A DNA stretch of 64,000 nucleotides from Yersinia rohdei ATCC 43380 (GCF_000173775.1 NZ_ACCD01000007.1:82945-146944), one strand, 5' to 3'. Counted from the stretch's first letter, positions 8,305 to 17,676 are shown. Program-made: numbers and translations. Notes: generated from the sequence alone by a model not told the origin.

Positions 8305-8324
8305 CAGCTCCTTCCCTGGAGCTG
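8305..8324. repeat. Hairpin in the yhhN-zntA gap
   Basis: CAGCTCC at 8305-8311 pairs with GGAGCTG at 8318-8324 around a 6-base loop. Outer ATGACT/AGTCAT arms at about 8270 and 8336 could extend it. It may end or protect the yhhN transcript, but no T-tract follows on the minus strand, so intrinsic termination is doubtful. Confidence 0.35.
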
Positions 8325-8370
8325 AGTTTAGTCATTTCTTGTTAAATCATATTGCGCGGTAATGGGTTAA

Positions 8371-8997
8371 TTACAAATACAGTGACCTGACAATCAAGAA
8401 ATGCCCAACAAAATAGCATCCGGCGACGATGGCATCTGAAGCTCGGAAAGAAAAACGATAGCGATTTAACAGCCAAATACTGTGTGAAATCAACAATAAA
8501 AGTGTGCCCACCAGCAATGAGAAGCTCAAGTCTGTACTACGAGCAAAGTATTGTTCACCCGCCATCCATACCATGAGTAATGTCATACCGACGAAAGCCA
8601 CTACAGGCCAGCGCATTTCTTCAAGCTTGCTCCAGATGGTAGCTAACAACAGCGCGCCAACAGCAATCAAAACCAAAGGCAGTGGCCAGAACAGGGTAAA
8701 TGTCATCTGGCTGGCAAAGCTGATGGTATACAGTAAATGAGAGAGGAAGAATGCGCCTAGAGCATAAAGTAAGCGCTCACGGGGTAGCATTAATAATGCG
8801 TCTGCAACCAGTGTGGCCAGCAGGCCCAATACAATCAGATATCCTGTAGGGCCAAGGATGGGAGCTTGCCATGCAAGTAACAGTAATAATAACAAGGTGA
8901 CAGGTTTGAATACCCAACGTTGCCAGCGTGGGCCTCGGTAAGTTGCATCGACAAACAACCAACCAGAAAAGAATACAGCAAGGAATGGCCAGCTCAT
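8371..8997 (-). CDS. yhhN: YhhN family membrane protein (TMEM86/lysoplasmalogenase-like)
   Basis: Integral membrane protein of 208 residues with about seven or eight hydrophobic helices; the only long hydrophilic stretch is the short YRGPRWQRW loop near residue 20. Members of the YhhN/TMEM86 family include vertebrate lysoplasmalogenases; the bacterial role is not settled. It lies upstream of zntA on the same strand, as in E. coli, but the zntA promoter and a 236-base gap suggest separate transcription. Confidence 0.88.
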   Translation of the reverse strand: MSWPFLAVFFSGWLFVDATYRGPRWQRWVFKPVTLLLLLLLAWQAPILGPTGYLIVLGLLATLVADALLMLPRERLLYALGAFFLSHLLYTISFASQMTFTLFWPLPLVLIAVGALLLATIWSKLEEMRWPVVAFVGMTLLMVWMAGEQYFARSTDLSFSLLVGTLLLLISHSIWLLNRYRFSFRASDAIVAGCYFVGHFLIVRSLYL

Positions 8998-9285
8998 TAT
9001 TTATCCTTTTTTCTATACAGGCTTAAATGAAAGTGCCTGTGTTGTAATGATAATCTGCAATGCCAATTGCGCTGAGTAAATATTTATTAAGTGTAAGGGA
9101 TGGAAGCAAAGAGTGATAGCCGCAGCCACACGATTTGCATGATTTGAGTCACTTAATGCGTAGCAGTACGCATAATCAGACTTAGCGGAAGAATCGGCCT
9201 GTTGAGGTATTGGCCTTGTTTGACCCACATGTTATGTTAACGCCGATTTCCGCTGGTTAAATCAAGAGATAGAGGCAATAGCGAC

Positions 9286-9606
9286 ATGGCCAATGAACAA
9301 TTGCTTTATCGGATTCAATTTATAAATAACGGTAAGAATTATCAGCTTTATGTCCGTGAGGTTGTCCCAAGCACTTTGTTTGGGTTCATTGAAATTGCTG
9401 ATTTTGTCTTTGATAGCCATTCAACATTGCTAGTTGATCCTTCAACTGAAAAATTGAAGACAGAATTTTCCGGTGTTAACCGTAGCTATATCCCACTTCA
9501 TTCAGTGATTCGTATTGATGCGGTAACAGAAAAGGGCAGCGCCCGGATCTCTGAGCTGGGCAGTAACGTAATGAGTTTCCCCTATTTACCGGGCAATAAA
9601 CCTTAA
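9286..9606 (+). CDS. DUF1820 family protein
   Basis: Small soluble protein of 106 residues of unknown function, recognised as DUF1820 by the N-terminal LLYRIQFINNGKNYQLYVRE and the GFIEIADFVFD motif. No signal peptide or membrane segment is visible. The ATG at 9286 follows AGAGGC 10 bases upstream. The family is known from pseudomonads and Yersinia but, as far as recalled, not from E. coli K-12. It is followed 32 bases later by yhhM on the same strand. Confidence 0.75.
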   Translation: MANEQLLYRIQFINNGKNYQLYVREVVPSTLFGFIEIADFVFDSHSTLLVDPSTEKLKTEFSGVNRSYIPLHSVIRIDAVTEKGSARISELGSNVMSFPYLPGNKP

Positions 9607-9638
9607 TTATATCTCTTGAGTGAGATTCGTAATCCGTT

Positions 9639-10028
9639 ATGAATAAACTTCCGTTGTTATTTATTGCTGTGGTTGTACTGATTGTTGTACTGGCAACTCG
9701 TCAGTATTGGCAAAAAAAACGGCAGGATGCGGAAAATGACCGCTCACCGGTACGCAGCTTACAAGTTGAAGTTATTGATAAACGTGAAGTCTTGGCACCC
9801 AATCGTCGCTCACGCCAGCGCGAAGAGATAGTTGCCGAAGACAAGCGCTATGAAGTTTATTTCCGACCATTGCTTGGTGAGGTAGTAGTTAAAAATAGCA
9901 GTGAAATCAAAATAATACTGCCAAAGCAGGAATATAATCGTATCGAGCTGGGTACCCAAGGAGCGCTACGCCTACAGGGTACTCGATATATTAGTTTTAC
10001 CCCAAACTCAGCCACAATAAATCAGTAA
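9639..10028 (+). CDS. yhhM: YhhM, DUF2500 family membrane-anchored protein
   Basis: Predicted single-pass protein of 129 residues: residues 4-20 (LPLLFIAVVVLIVVLA) form a membrane anchor, followed by a basic, hydrophilic domain with NRRSRQREE near residue 54 and a C-terminal GTRYISF motif, as in E. coli YhhM (DUF2500). The function is unknown. It converges with yhhL 60 bases downstream; in E. coli yhhM, yhhL, rsmD and ftsY are also neighbours. Confidence 0.85.
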   Translation: MNKLPLLFIAVVVLIVVLATRQYWQKKRQDAENDRSPVRSLQVEVIDKREVLAPNRRSRQREEIVAEDKRYEVYFRPLLGEVVVKNSSEIKIILPKQEYNRIELGTQGALRLQGTRYISFTPNSATINQ

Positions 10029-10088
10029 TTCAGGTGATTAAGAGCCGCTAACACGGCTGTAACGTGAAAGAGAAAGGGGCGCGGGGGG

Positions 10089-10361
10089 TTATTTTTTAGG
10101 TACCGGTGGCTGCTGTTTCTGCCAGGCCAATAATTCGAAAACCCCGAAGACAAAAATCTTAAATTGCTGCAATCCACTGATCGGTTGGTCTTTGGGTTGG
10201 GTGGATTTGAGTAATACCAATTGCAACCCATGCATCAAAACCATGAATATCATGGCAACATTAATAAAATATCTTAACGGCGTAGGGAATGGTTGGAACA
10301 GGTTCAGTAGTAAGAAAAACCACACCCCTAACATCAATAACCGGCCAAGATTAATCCACAT
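10089..10361 (-). CDS. yhhL: YhhL, DUF1145 family membrane protein
   Basis: Small inner-membrane protein of 90 residues. The start is the ATG at 10361 (MWINLGRLLMLGVWFFLLLN), which gives the family length; the longer open frame to 10517 runs through rsmD. Hydrophobic segments lie at about residues 5-20, 28-50 and 67-80, and the C-terminus is Lys/Pro-rich. The start overlaps the rsmD stop by 11 bases, so the two are translationally coupled. The function is unknown. Confidence 0.85.
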   Translation of the reverse strand: MWINLGRLLMLGVWFFLLLNLFQPFPTPLRYFINVAMIFMVLMHGLQLVLLKSTQPKDQPISGLQQFKIFVFGVFELLAWQKQQPPVPKK

Positions 10362-11004
10362 GGTGTTGCTCCTGTTCTTCTGCTGATTCCGTATTTTGGT
10401 GAGTTTTTTCGCTGCGAATATAGAGCCGGTAAGCAACCTGTCCGGCGATTTTCTCTCTATGTAACTGCCAACTGGCGGGTACATCAGCGGCGGCGCTTTC
10501 TGCCTCAGCTTCAACATAAATCCAGGCTTCAGCTGTTAACCAGTTACATTGCTCCAGCAAATTGATAGTTTCGGCCAATAAACCTTGACGAAAAGGAGGG
10601 TCAAGGAAAACCAAATCGAAAGGTTGCCCCGGCTGAGCCAGCCATTGCAAAGAGTTGGTATTCACTACTTGCCCATTCTCGGCATTCAATAACGTTAGAT
10701 TGCTGCTCAGTTGTTTAGCAACATGCCGATCGGCCTCTAGCAATATTGCTTCACCCGCGTAGCGCGACAGTGCTTCTAGCCCCAATGCACCGCTGCCAGC
10801 GAAGCAATCAAGGCATCTGGCACCTTGAATCATAGGCGCTAGCCAGTTAAACAGTGTCTCTCTGACACGATCGGTGGTCGGGCGCAGCCCAGGGCTATCA
10901 GGCACGGGTAATTTGCGCCCTCGCCATTTACCACCAATGATCCGGATTTGCCCTGCGGACTGTTGTGGGGCTGGTTTTGCTCTTGCTATAGGTCGCTTCG
11001 CCAT
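10351..11004 (-). CDS. rsmD: 16S rRNA (guanine-966-N2)-methyltransferase
   Basis: S-adenosylmethionine-dependent enzyme that methylates N2 of G966 in 16S rRNA of the assembled 30S particle. The SAM-binding motif is CLDCFAGSGALGLEALSRY near residue 65, and the catalytic DPPF motif is in LVFLDPPFRQG near residue 136. RIIGGKWRGRKLPVPD near residue 22 is typical of the family. Its 217 residues are slightly longer than E. coli RsmD (198). It is divergent from ftsY across 218 bases, as in E. coli. Confidence 0.95.
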   Translation of the reverse strand: MAKRPIARAKPAPQQSAGQIRIIGGKWRGRKLPVPDSPGLRPTTDRVRETLFNWLAPMIQGARCLDCFAGSGALGLEALSRYAGEAILLEADRHVAKQLSSNLTLLNAENGQVVNTNSLQWLAQPGQPFDLVFLDPPFRQGLLAETINLLEQCNWLTAEAWIYVEAEAESAAADVPASWQLHREKIAGQVAYRLYIRSEKTHQNTESAEEQEQHHVD

Positions 11005-11222
11005 AGATCACTTTGCTTGAAAATTGGCCAGTAATGCAGCACTGAATAAAAAAGTTAGTCTTATTCTACCTGTCTGTGCAGTGTGGGGGAAACGTTAAAC
11101 CTTTGTTGATTGAATTCACAATAGAAAGCAGCATCGTGCGCGTGTTGCTGTTAAGGGGAAAGTGTTAGACTTGCGAACTATTATCCTATTTACGCAAACC
11201 CAAAGTTATTAGAGTCCAAAAA

Positions 11223-12890
11223 ATGGCAAAAGAAAAAAAACGTGGATTTTTTTCCTGGCTGGGTCTTGGCCGTCAGAATGAAGAACACACAGCAGAGCCA
11301 TTGGCTACTGAGAAGGAAGATATAACTGAGCCGGTTGTAGAAGCGCCGGTTGTAGAAACGCCAGCTGTAGAAGCGCATGTCGCAGACGAACCTATTGTCA
11401 GCGAAAAGCTAGCTGAAAAAGCACCTGAAGAGATTGTCGACGAGCCAAATGTTGGCGAACCTATTGTTGATGAGCAAATTGTTGATGAACAAATCGTCGA
11501 CGAGCGAATTGTTGATGAACCTGTAGCTGAACATTCTGCGCTGACTCCTGGCGAATGGGATAGTGCTGCTATCAGCGAAGTTGCGGCTGAAACGCTGCCT
11601 GAAGTCATGGCAGAGCCATCAGCACAACCTCTTGAAGAAAAAGCTGAATTCTCTAAAGATCCTCAGTATTTGCAACATCATTTCTCACCGCGTCAGGGTG
11701 ATGACGACAATATTACGTCATGGGATGAAGGCACTGTCAGTGCGCCAGAATTGCCGCTGACTGAAGATAATGTTGTTATTGATACTCCGGCACCAAAGAT
11801 AACTGTGGTGGAACCAGCGGCCGAGCTTATTGAGCCGCTTGTTGTTGAAACTGAAACTGAAACTGAAGTTGAAGCTGAAACAGACATTGAGATTGAAGCT
11901 GAAATTGAAGAAGCTGAAATTGAAGAAGACATTCCAGCCGTTGTTGTTCAGGAACAAGAGCGACCAACTAAAGAGGGTTTTTTTGCACGGTTAAAACGCA
12001 GCTTAATCAAAACCAAGCAAAATCTTGGCTCTGGTTTTATGGGGTTGTTCAGTGGCAAGAAAATCGACGACGATCTGTTTGAAGAGCTTGAAGAACAGCT
12101 CCTGATCGCCGACGTTGGCGTCGAAACAACTCGCAAAATTATTACTTCTCTGACAGAACACGCCAGCCGTAAACAGCTAAAAGATGCCGAAGCGCTGTAT
12201 GGCAAACTCAAAGAGGAAATGTCTGAAATTCTGTCTAAAGTAGACAAACCATTGGATGTCAGCGGCAAAAATCCGTATGTCATCTTAATGGTCGGCGTGA
12301 ATGGTGTCGGTAAAACTACTACTATCGGTAAGCTGGCTCGCCAATTCCAAGCGGAAGGCAAATCCGTGATGCTGGCTGCGGGTGACACTTTCCGTGCCGC
12401 TGCGGTAGAACAGCTGCAAGTTTGGGGTGAGCGCAACAAGATTGCCGTGGTCGCGCAGCATACTGGCGCAGATTCAGCCTCGGTAATTTTTGATGCAATT
12501 CAAGCAGCTAAAGCCCGTGGCGTAGATGTGTTACTGGCGGATACTGCGGGGCGTCTGCAAAATAAAGCTCACTTGATGGAAGAGTTGAAGAAGATTGTTC
12601 GAGTGATGAAAAAGCTGGACGGCGATGCCCCTCATGAGGTTATGCTGACGTTAGATGCCAGTACCGGACAAAACGCGGTGAGTCAGGCGAAACTCTTTAA
12701 TGAAGCCGTCGGATTGACTGGAATTACCCTGACTAAATTGGATGGTACCGCCAAAGGTGGGGTAATTTTTGCCATTGCAGACCAGTTCGGTATCCCAATC
12801 CGTTATATCGGTGTTGGGGAAGGTATAGAAGATTTACGGCCATTTAAGGCTGACGATTTTATTGAGGCTCTTTTTGCCCGAGAGGATTAA
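11223..12890 (+). CDS. ftsY: Signal recognition particle receptor FtsY
   Basis: GTPase receptor that docks SRP-ribosome complexes at the membrane. Three parts are visible: a basic N-terminal tip (MAKEKKRGFFSWLG), a long acidic A domain to about residue 245, and the NG domain. GTPase motifs are GVNGVGKTTT near 358, DTFRAAA near 392, DTAGR near 440 and TKLDGTAKGG near 504. The A domain contains a 5-residue tandem repeat (IVDEQ/R/P, residues 81-100) and a Glu-rich run (209-239), making the protein 555 residues against 497 in E. coli. It heads the ftsYEX operon, with 5 bases to ftsE. Confidence 0.97.
   Translation: MAKEKKRGFFSWLGLGRQNEEHTAEPLATEKEDITEPVVEAPVVETPAVEAHVADEPIVSEKLAEKAPEEIVDEPNVGEPIVDEQIVDEQIVDERIVDEPVAEHSALTPGEWDSAAISEVAAETLPEVMAEPSAQPLEEKAEFSKDPQYLQHHFSPRQGDDDNITSWDEGTVSAPELPLTEDNVVIDTPAPKITVVEPAAELIEPLVVETETETEVEAETDIEIEAEIEEAEIEEDIPAVVVQEQERPTKEGFFARLKRSLIKTKQNLGSGFMGLFSGKKIDDDLFEELEEQLLIADVGVETTRKIITSLTEHASRKQLKDAEALYGKLKEEMSEILSKVDKPLDVSGKNPYVILMVGVNGVGKTTTIGKLARQFQAEGKSVMLAAGDTFRAAAVEQLQVWGERNKIAVVAQHTGADSASVIFDAIQAAKARGVDVLLADTAGRLQNKAHLMEELKKIVRVMKKLDGDAPHEVMLTLDASTGQNAVSQAKLFNEAVGLTGITLTKLDGTAKGGVIFAIADQFGIPIRYIGVGEGIEDLRPFKADDFIEALFARED
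11463..11522 (+). repeat. 15-bp tandem repeat inside ftsY A domain
   Basis: Four consecutive 15-base units start at 11463, 11478, 11493 and 11508, with forms such as ATTGTTGATGAGCAA. Each encodes IVDE plus Q, Q, R or P. Units stay in frame, so copy-number change alters A-domain length without a frameshift. Confidence 0.85.
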
Positions 12891-12895
12891 TACGG

Positions 12896-13564
12896 ATGAT
12901 TCGCTTTGAACAGGTCAGTAAAGCTTATCTGGGCGGACGACAGGCGCTGCAAGGGGTAGATTTTCATCTGCGCCCGGCAGAAATGGCGTTTCTGACCGGC
13001 CATTCTGGTGCAGGGAAAAGTACTCTGCTGAAACTGATTTGTGGTATCGAGCGACCGAGTGCTGGCCATATTTGGTTTGGTGGTCACGATATCAGCCGCT
13101 TGAAAAACCGCGAAGTGCCGTTCTTGCGCCGCCAGATCGGGATGATCTTCCAGGATCACCATCTGCTGCTAGATAGAACAGTCTATGACAATGTTGCCAT
13201 GCCATTGATTATCGCCGGTGCCAGTACCGAAGATATTCGCCGCAGAGTATCGGCAGCGCTGGATAAAGTGGGTCTGTTGGATAAGGCGAAGAATTTTCCT
13301 ATTCAACTCTCCGGCGGTGAGCAACAACGTGTCGGCATTGCCCGGGCAGTGGTGAACAAGCCCGCGGTACTGCTGGCGGATGAACCTACCGGTAACCTCG
13401 ACGATGCATTATCCGAAGGTATTTTGCGGTTGTTTGAAGAATTTAACCGTGTGGGTGTTACGGTCTTGATGGCAACCCACGATACGTCGTTGATTGCTCG
13501 GCGGCGCTACCCAATCCTGACACTGAGTCAGGGGCGGATGTCAGGAGCGCATCATGGCGAATAA
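12896..13564 (+). CDS. ftsE: Cell division ATP-binding protein FtsE
   Basis: ABC-type ATPase that with FtsX sits at the divisome and activates septal peptidoglycan hydrolases through EnvC. Its 222 residues carry Walker [10 protein letters not shown] near residue 35, the signature [10 protein letters not shown] near 139 and Walker [12 protein letters not shown] near 158. It begins 5 bases after ftsY and overlaps ftsX by 11 bases, so the three are co-transcribed. Confidence 0.97.
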   Translation: MIRFEQVSKAYLGGRQALQGVDFHLRPAEMAFLTGHSGAGKSTLLKLICGIERPSAGHIWFGGHDISRLKNREVPFLRRQIGMIFQDHHLLLDRTVYDNVAMPLIIAGASTEDIRRRVSAALDKVGLLDKAKNFPIQLSGGEQQRVGIARAVVNKPAVLLADEPTGNLDDALSEGILRLFEEFNRVGVTVLMATHDTSLIARRRYPILTLSQGRMSGAHHGE

Positions 13565-14507
13565 CGCACAGAAAGCAAAAACCAAGGCGCTGAAAGGTGG
13601 CTGGCGTGAGCAGTGGCGCTATTCATGGGTCAATGCGATCGCCGATATGATGCGTCAACCACTGGCGACATTGCTAACAGTGATGGTTATTGCCATTTCA
13701 CTGACGCTGCCAAGTGTGTGTTATATCGTATGGAAAAACGTTAGTCAGGCAGCGGATCAATGGTATCCAACGCCGCAATTGACGGTTTACCTGGATAAAG
13801 CTCTGGATGATAACGCGGCTGAAAATGTCGTGACCACGCTGAAAGCTGAAGCAGGGGTTGAGAAGGTTAACTACCTGTCGCGGGAAGAAGCGATGGGCGA
13901 GTTCCGCAACTGGTCTGGGTTTGGTGGCGCGCTGGATATGCTGGAAGAAAATCCGCTGCCAGCGGTTGCTATCATCACACCTAAGTTAGATTTCCAAAGT
14001 TCAGGGACGCTGGATACTCTGCGCGACCGCGTTAGTAAAGTTGAGGGCGTCGCTGAAGTTCGCATGGATGACAGTTGGTTCGCTCGTCTGGCAGCCTTGA
14101 CTGGGTTGGTTGGGCAAGTCGCGGCAATGATTGGTGTTTTGATGGTGGTCGCGGTGTTCCTGGTGATTGGGAACAGTGTGCGTTTGAGTATCTTTAGTCG
14201 TCGCGACACAATCAATGTAATGAAATTGATTGGGGCAACAGATGGATTTATTCTGCGGCCTTTCTTGAACGGTGGCGCCATGTTGGGCTTTTGTGGCGCG
14301 GTATTATCGCTGATTCTGTCCGAAGCACTGGTATGGAAGCTGGGATCGGTTGTTACACAGGTGGCCACGGTCTTCGGCACCAGCTTTACTTTGCATGGTT
14401 TAAGCTGGGATGAGTGCCTGTTGTTGGTATTGATTTCTGCCATTATTGGCTGGGTTGCCGCCTGGCTGGCGACGGTTCAACATTTACGCCGATTTACACC
14501 GCAGTAA
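13554..14507 (+). CDS. ftsX: Cell division protein FtsX
   Basis: Membrane partner of FtsE with four transmembrane helices and a large periplasmic loop that recruits EnvC. Its 317 residues comprise a basic cytoplasmic N-terminus, TM1 at about 45-65 ([19 protein letters not shown]), a periplasmic domain of about 150 residues, and three C-terminal helices from residue 190 onward. It overlaps ftsE by 11 bases. It is followed by a 279-base gap before rpoH. Confidence 0.96.
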   Translation: MANNAQKAKTKALKGGWREQWRYSWVNAIADMMRQPLATLLTVMVIAISLTLPSVCYIVWKNVSQAADQWYPTPQLTVYLDKALDDNAAENVVTTLKAEAGVEKVNYLSREEAMGEFRNWSGFGGALDMLEENPLPAVAIITPKLDFQSSGTLDTLRDRVSKVEGVAEVRMDDSWFARLAALTGLVGQVAAMIGVLMVVAVFLVIGNSVRLSIFSRRDTINVMKLIGATDGFILRPFLNGGAMLGFCGAVLSLILSEALVWKLGSVVTQVATVFGTSFTLHGLSWDECLLLVLISAIIGWVAAWLATVQHLRRFTPQ

Positions 14508-14524
14508 AAAATGTTTGTTATACT

Positions 14525-14558
14525 CTTTCCCTGCAGTGTTCAGTTAAGGCGGGGAAAG
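14525..14558 (+). terminator. Weak hairpin after ftsX
   Basis: CTTTCCC at 14525-14531 pairs with GGGAAAG at 14552-14558 across a 20-base loop. It is followed by GGTGGCTG rather than a T-tract, so termination would be inefficient or factor-dependent, and read-through into rpoH is possible. Confidence 0.35.
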
Positions 14559-14651
14559 GGTGGCTGTTCGAGCGTTAACGTCATTAATATTCCCAGGCCG
14601 CATACTGTAGGTTATTTGCAAAGATCGACAGTTGAAACTGTGATCCGGTTT

Positions 14652-14678
14652 GAACTTTTATGGCAATAACCAGTCGAA
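14652..14678 (+). promoter_or_regulatory. Sigma-E type promoter upstream of rpoH
   Basis: GAACTT at 14652-14657 and TCGAA at 14674-14678 are separated by exactly 16 bp, fitting the sigma-E consensus (GAACTT, 16 bp, TCTGA) with one or two changes in the -10. E. coli rpoH has an equivalent sigma-E promoter (P3) that supplies RpoH at lethal temperatures. It lies 108 bases before the ATG. Confidence 0.65.
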
Positions 14679-14786
14679 GAACACAGTGAAATGATAAGGT
14701 GCCCAGCGCTTGAATCTGTATTAGCAGGTGCTAAAATATTGGCGCTGAGATAAAACCGCACTAAACATGCAATGAGAGGGTTTTGA

Positions 14787-15644
14787 ATGACCAAAGAAAT
14801 GCAAACTTTAGCCTTAGTACCCCAAGGTAGTCTGGAAGCCTATATTCGGGCTGCCAATGCCTATCCAATGCTGACTGCAGAGGAAGAGCGGGAGCTGGCT
14901 GAACGGCTGCATTACCAGGGCGATCTGGGAGCGGCTAAACAGCTTATCCTGTCTCACCTGCGCTTTGTCGCTCATGTTGCCCGTAACTATTCTGGGTATG
15001 GTTTGCCGCAGGCTGACCTTATCCAAGAAGGTAATATTGGCTTGATGAAAGCGGTTCGCCGTTTTAACCCTGAAGTTGGGGTACGTCTGGTGTCCTTCGC
15101 TGTACACTGGATCAAAGCAGAAATTCACGAGTATGTTCTGCGCAACTGGCGGATTGTTAAAGTCGCGACCACGAAAGCTCAGCGTAAGTTATTCTTTAAT
15201 CTGCGTAAAACCAAGCAGCGTCTGGGCTGGTTTAACCAAGATGAAGTCGAGCTGGTTGCCAAAGAACTGGGTGTGACCAGTAAAGATGTTCGTGAGATGG
15301 AATCACGTATGTCCGCTCAGGATATGACTTTCGACCCATCTCCAGATGACGAAGCACGTGACGGCCAATCTATGGCCCCAGTCCTGTATTTGCAGGATAA
15401 AACCTCTGATTTTGCTGATAGCATTGAAGAGGATAACTGGGATGACCATGCCGCAGACAAATTGTCTTATGCGCTGGAAGGATTGGACGAGCGGAGTCAG
15501 CATATTATTCGGGCCCGTTGGCTGGACGATGACAACAAGTCTACGTTACAGGAATTGGCCGATCAGTACGGCGTATCTGCTGAACGTGTGCGTCAGCTTG
15601 AAAAGAACGCCATGAAAAAATTACGTATGGCGATTGAAGCCTAA
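14787..15644 (+). CDS. rpoH: RNA polymerase sigma factor RpoH (sigma-32)
   Basis: Heat-shock sigma factor of 285 residues that directs transcription of chaperone and protease genes. Region 2 contains [20 protein letters not shown] near residue 72 and [20 protein letters not shown]. The RpoH box [18 protein letters not shown] near residue 132, absent in other sigma factors, confirms the type. Region 4 ends with the helix-turn-helix [25 protein letters not shown] precedes the ATG by 8 bases. In E. coli the 5' coding mRNA folds into a thermosensor that blocks translation at low temperature; strong conservation makes this likely here but it was not folded. Confidence 0.97.
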   Translation: MTKEMQTLALVPQGSLEAYIRAANAYPMLTAEEERELAERLHYQGDLGAAKQLILSHLRFVAHVARNYSGYGLPQADLIQEGNIGLMKAVRRFNPEVGVRLVSFAVHWIKAEIHEYVLRNWRIVKVATTKAQRKLFFNLRKTKQRLGWFNQDEVELVAKELGVTSKDVREMESRMSAQDMTFDPSPDDEARDGQSMAPVLYLQDKTSDFADSIEEDNWDDHAADKLSYALEGLDERSQHIIRARWLDDDNKSTLQELADQYGVSAERVRQLEKNAMKKLRMAIEA

Positions 15645-15672
15645 TACAGCAGTACCGATGCTGTAATACGAT

Positions 15673-15700
15673 AAAAGGGCGATATTGATATCGCCCTTTT
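15673..15700 (+). terminator. Intrinsic terminator of rpoH
   Basis: A perfect dyad: AAAAGGGCGATAT at 15673-15685 pairs with ATATCGCCCTTTT at 15688-15700, leaving a very tight turn. The T-rich arm continues into GCTTTTC. It also faces panZ, which converges from the other side, and could serve both. Confidence 0.8.
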
Positions 15701-15745
15701 GCTTTTCTACCTCTTCATAACCGTCAATTGATTCAGTAGAACTTG

Positions 15746-16138
15746 CTACCGCTGCCAGCCCTGCGTATTGCGGGTAAAGCCACTGGCGTGCATAAAACCA
15801 TCCATTCCTGTGTGGTTTTCCGCGGTCACTTGCTCATCACTGAGATACCAATGCTGAATTGCAGGTAACTGGCGCAGTGTTTCTTCAAGCAGATATAACC
15901 CTACCCCACGGCGACGCGTGACTTCCCTGACACATAAATCTTGCAGCTCGGCCTGTTGGCCATCCACCTCGACTTTAACTGCACCTAACAGACGCTCATT
16001 AAAACGTGCGGCGAAGAGCGGCTTGCCAGCATTAATCCACGTCTGCCAGACGCTTGGCTGTTCTTCAGGCCAAATTTTGGCTAAATCGATAAGATCCTGA
16101 TGAGTAAGGGTTGTTAATCGTTCAATAGTCAGTTTCAT
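15746..16138 (-). CDS. panZ: PanD maturation factor PanZ (GNAT family)
   Basis: GNAT-fold protein that binds acetyl-CoA and promotes self-cleavage of aspartate decarboxylase PanD to its pyruvoyl form, tuning coenzyme A synthesis. Its 130 residues include the diagnostic AARFNERLLGAVKV (residues 43-56) and CVREVTRRRGVGLYLLEE, the acetyl-CoA binding loop, near residue 70. In E. coli yhhK/panM also lies in the liv region. It converges with rpoH and is divergent from livK. Confidence 0.92.
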   Translation of the reverse strand: MKLTIERLTTLTHQDLIDLAKIWPEEQPSVWQTWINAGKPLFAARFNERLLGAVKVEVDGQQAELQDLCVREVTRRRGVGLYLLEETLRQLPAIQHWYLSDEQVTAENHTGMDGFMHASGFTRNTQGWQR

Positions 16139-16560
16139 CGGCGTTAGACCACAAAGATATAAAGGTTATGGGGCTGTGGTTTATTGTACTAGATCACAGG
16201 TCAGAGAGTTGTGTAAGTTTTTCTGTACGTTCACGGGGGAAAATGTTTTTTCGATACTGCATTTTCCGAGTTTTAGCCGAGTAAATGATCACACAACCAG
16301 CACAACTCACTATCATTTGTGTAAAACCCATTCAATTTAATCCTAATTTTATGCTGTTTACACCGCTTGTTTCTGCTTGTCTCAGTTGATTTACAGCATA
16401 AAACTCCTGTTTAATAACATGAAAAATAAAGTCTTATTTAAAAAAAACAGGATTTTTGAGACTAAATCATTATTACTTATGAATAAAACGTTACAACACG
16501 ATAAAAAACGTTAAGACAACACAACAAGCACGTTCACAATGACAGATGGGGAATTCGCGG
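16139..16560. other. panZ-livK divergent intergenic region with two inverted repeats
   Basis: AT-rich 422-base leader. An 11-bp perfect inverted repeat, TTTTATGCTGT (16347-16357) and ACAGCATAAAA (16393-16403), spans 35 bases. A second dyad, CCTGTTT (16406-16412) with AAACAGG (16445-16451), is followed by ATTTTT and looks terminator-like. The liv genes are leucine- and Lrp-regulated in E. coli, so these may take part in control, but no defined Lrp site was identified and no small open frame with leucine codons stood out. Confidence 0.5.
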
Positions 16561-17676
16561 ATGAAATTAACAAAAGGTAAAGTGTTGCTGGCTGGGTGTA
16601 TAGCAATGGCGATGAGTCATTCTGTGCTGGCGAAAGACATTAAAGTTGCCATTGTTGGCGCAATGTCTGGCCCGGTTGCCCAATACGGTGACATGGAATT
16701 TACCGGTGCGCGTCAGGCTATTGCTGATATCAATGCCAAAGGTGGAATTAAAGGCGATAAACTGGTCGGCGTGGAATACGATGATGCCTGTGACCCGAAA
16801 CAAGCCGTGGCTGTTGCTAACAAAGTCATTAACGATGGAATTCGTTATGTTATCGGCCATCTGTGCTCTTCCTCAACTCAGCCTGCTTCAGATATTTATG
16901 AAGATGAAGGCGTGATTATGATCACCCCAGCTGCGACAAACGCGGATCTGACCACTCGTGGTTATAAAATGATTATGCGCACCACCGGGCTGGATTCTGA
17001 TCAAGGCCCTACAGCGGCCAAATATATCCTTGAGAACATCAAACCTAAACGTATTGCAGTCGTGCATGACAAGCAGCAATACGGTGAAGGATTGGCGCGT
17101 TCTGTACGTGACAGCCTGAAAAAACAAGGCACCGATGTCGTGCTGTTTGAAGGTGTGACTGCGGGCGATAAAGATTTCTCTACATTGGTTGCCCGTCTGA
17201 AGAAAGAAAACGTCGATTTTGTCTATTTCGGCGGTTACTACCCAGAGATGGGGCAAATGCTACGTCAGGCTAAGCAAGCAGGGCTTACCGCTCGCTTTAT
17301 GGGCCCAGAGGGCGTTGGTAACTCCTCACTGTCTAACATCGCTGGTGATGCTTCTGAAGGCATGCTGGTGACATTGCCGAAACGCTATGACCAGGTTCCC
17401 GCTAACCAACCTATCGTTGAAGCACTGAAGGCGAAGAAACTGGACCCAACTGGCCCGTTTGTCTGGACGACCTATGCTGCACTGCAATCATTGACCACCG
17501 CTATGGAACGTAGTGGCAGCCAGGAACCCGCTGATTTGGTGAAAGACCTGAAAACCGGTCAGCCGGTTGAAACAGTGATGGGGCCATTGAGCTGGGATGA
17601 TAAAGGCGATCTTAAAGGGTTTGAATTCGGTATTTTTGAATGGCATGCGGATGGTTCTTCCACCGCAGTCAAATAA
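16561..17676 (+). CDS. livK: Branched-chain amino acid ABC transporter, periplasmic binding protein
   Basis: Periplasmic leucine or leucine/isoleucine/valine-binding protein feeding LivHMGF. The start chosen is the ATG at 16561 ([18 protein letters not shown]), whose signal peptide ends at about SVLA before [17 protein letters not shown]; an ATG five codons earlier only adds MGNSR. Mature landmarks are [18 protein letters not shown] and [19 protein letters not shown], whose disulfide cysteines match E. coli LivK/LivJ. E. coli carries two such proteins (LivJ and LivK); only one is present here, so specificity (leucine only or all three) cannot be told. An attenuator-like hairpin separates it from livH. 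Confidence 0.93.
   Translation: MKLTKGKVLLAGCIAMAMSHSVLAKDIKVAIVGAMSGPVAQYGDMEFTGARQAIADINAKGGIKGDKLVGVEYDDACDPKQAVAVANKVINDGIRYVIGHLCSSSTQPASDIYEDEGVIMITPAATNADLTTRGYKMIMRTTGLDSDQGPTAAKYILENIKPKRIAVVHDKQQYGEGLARSVRDSLKKQGTDVVLFEGVTAGDKDFSTLVARLKKENVDFVYFGGYYPEMGQMLRQAKQAGLTARFMGPEGVGNSSLSNIAGDASEGMLVTLPKRYDQVPANQPIVEALKAKKLDPTGPFVWTTYAALQSLTTAMERSGSQEPADLVKDLKTGQPVETVMGPLSWDDKGDLKGFEFGIFEWHADGSSTAVK

Noticed and set aside
9013..9228. Open frame of 71 codons between yhhN and the DUF1820 gene
   Set aside because: No recognisable domain, no convincing ribosome site, and composition like intergenic DNA.
11463..11522. Possible CRISPR-like periodicity
   Set aside because: The 15-bp units are contiguous, without spacers, and code in frame for IVDEQ. 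No CRISPR array or cas gene was seen in the window.
11273..11608. Ser/Thr-rich frame antisense to ftsY
   Set aside because: Its repeats simply mirror the acidic tandem repeats of the FtsY A domain.
13871..14443. Open frame of 190 codons on the minus strand
   Set aside because: It is antisense to ftsX, with Thr/Ser/Pro-rich low-complexity translation and no ribosome site.
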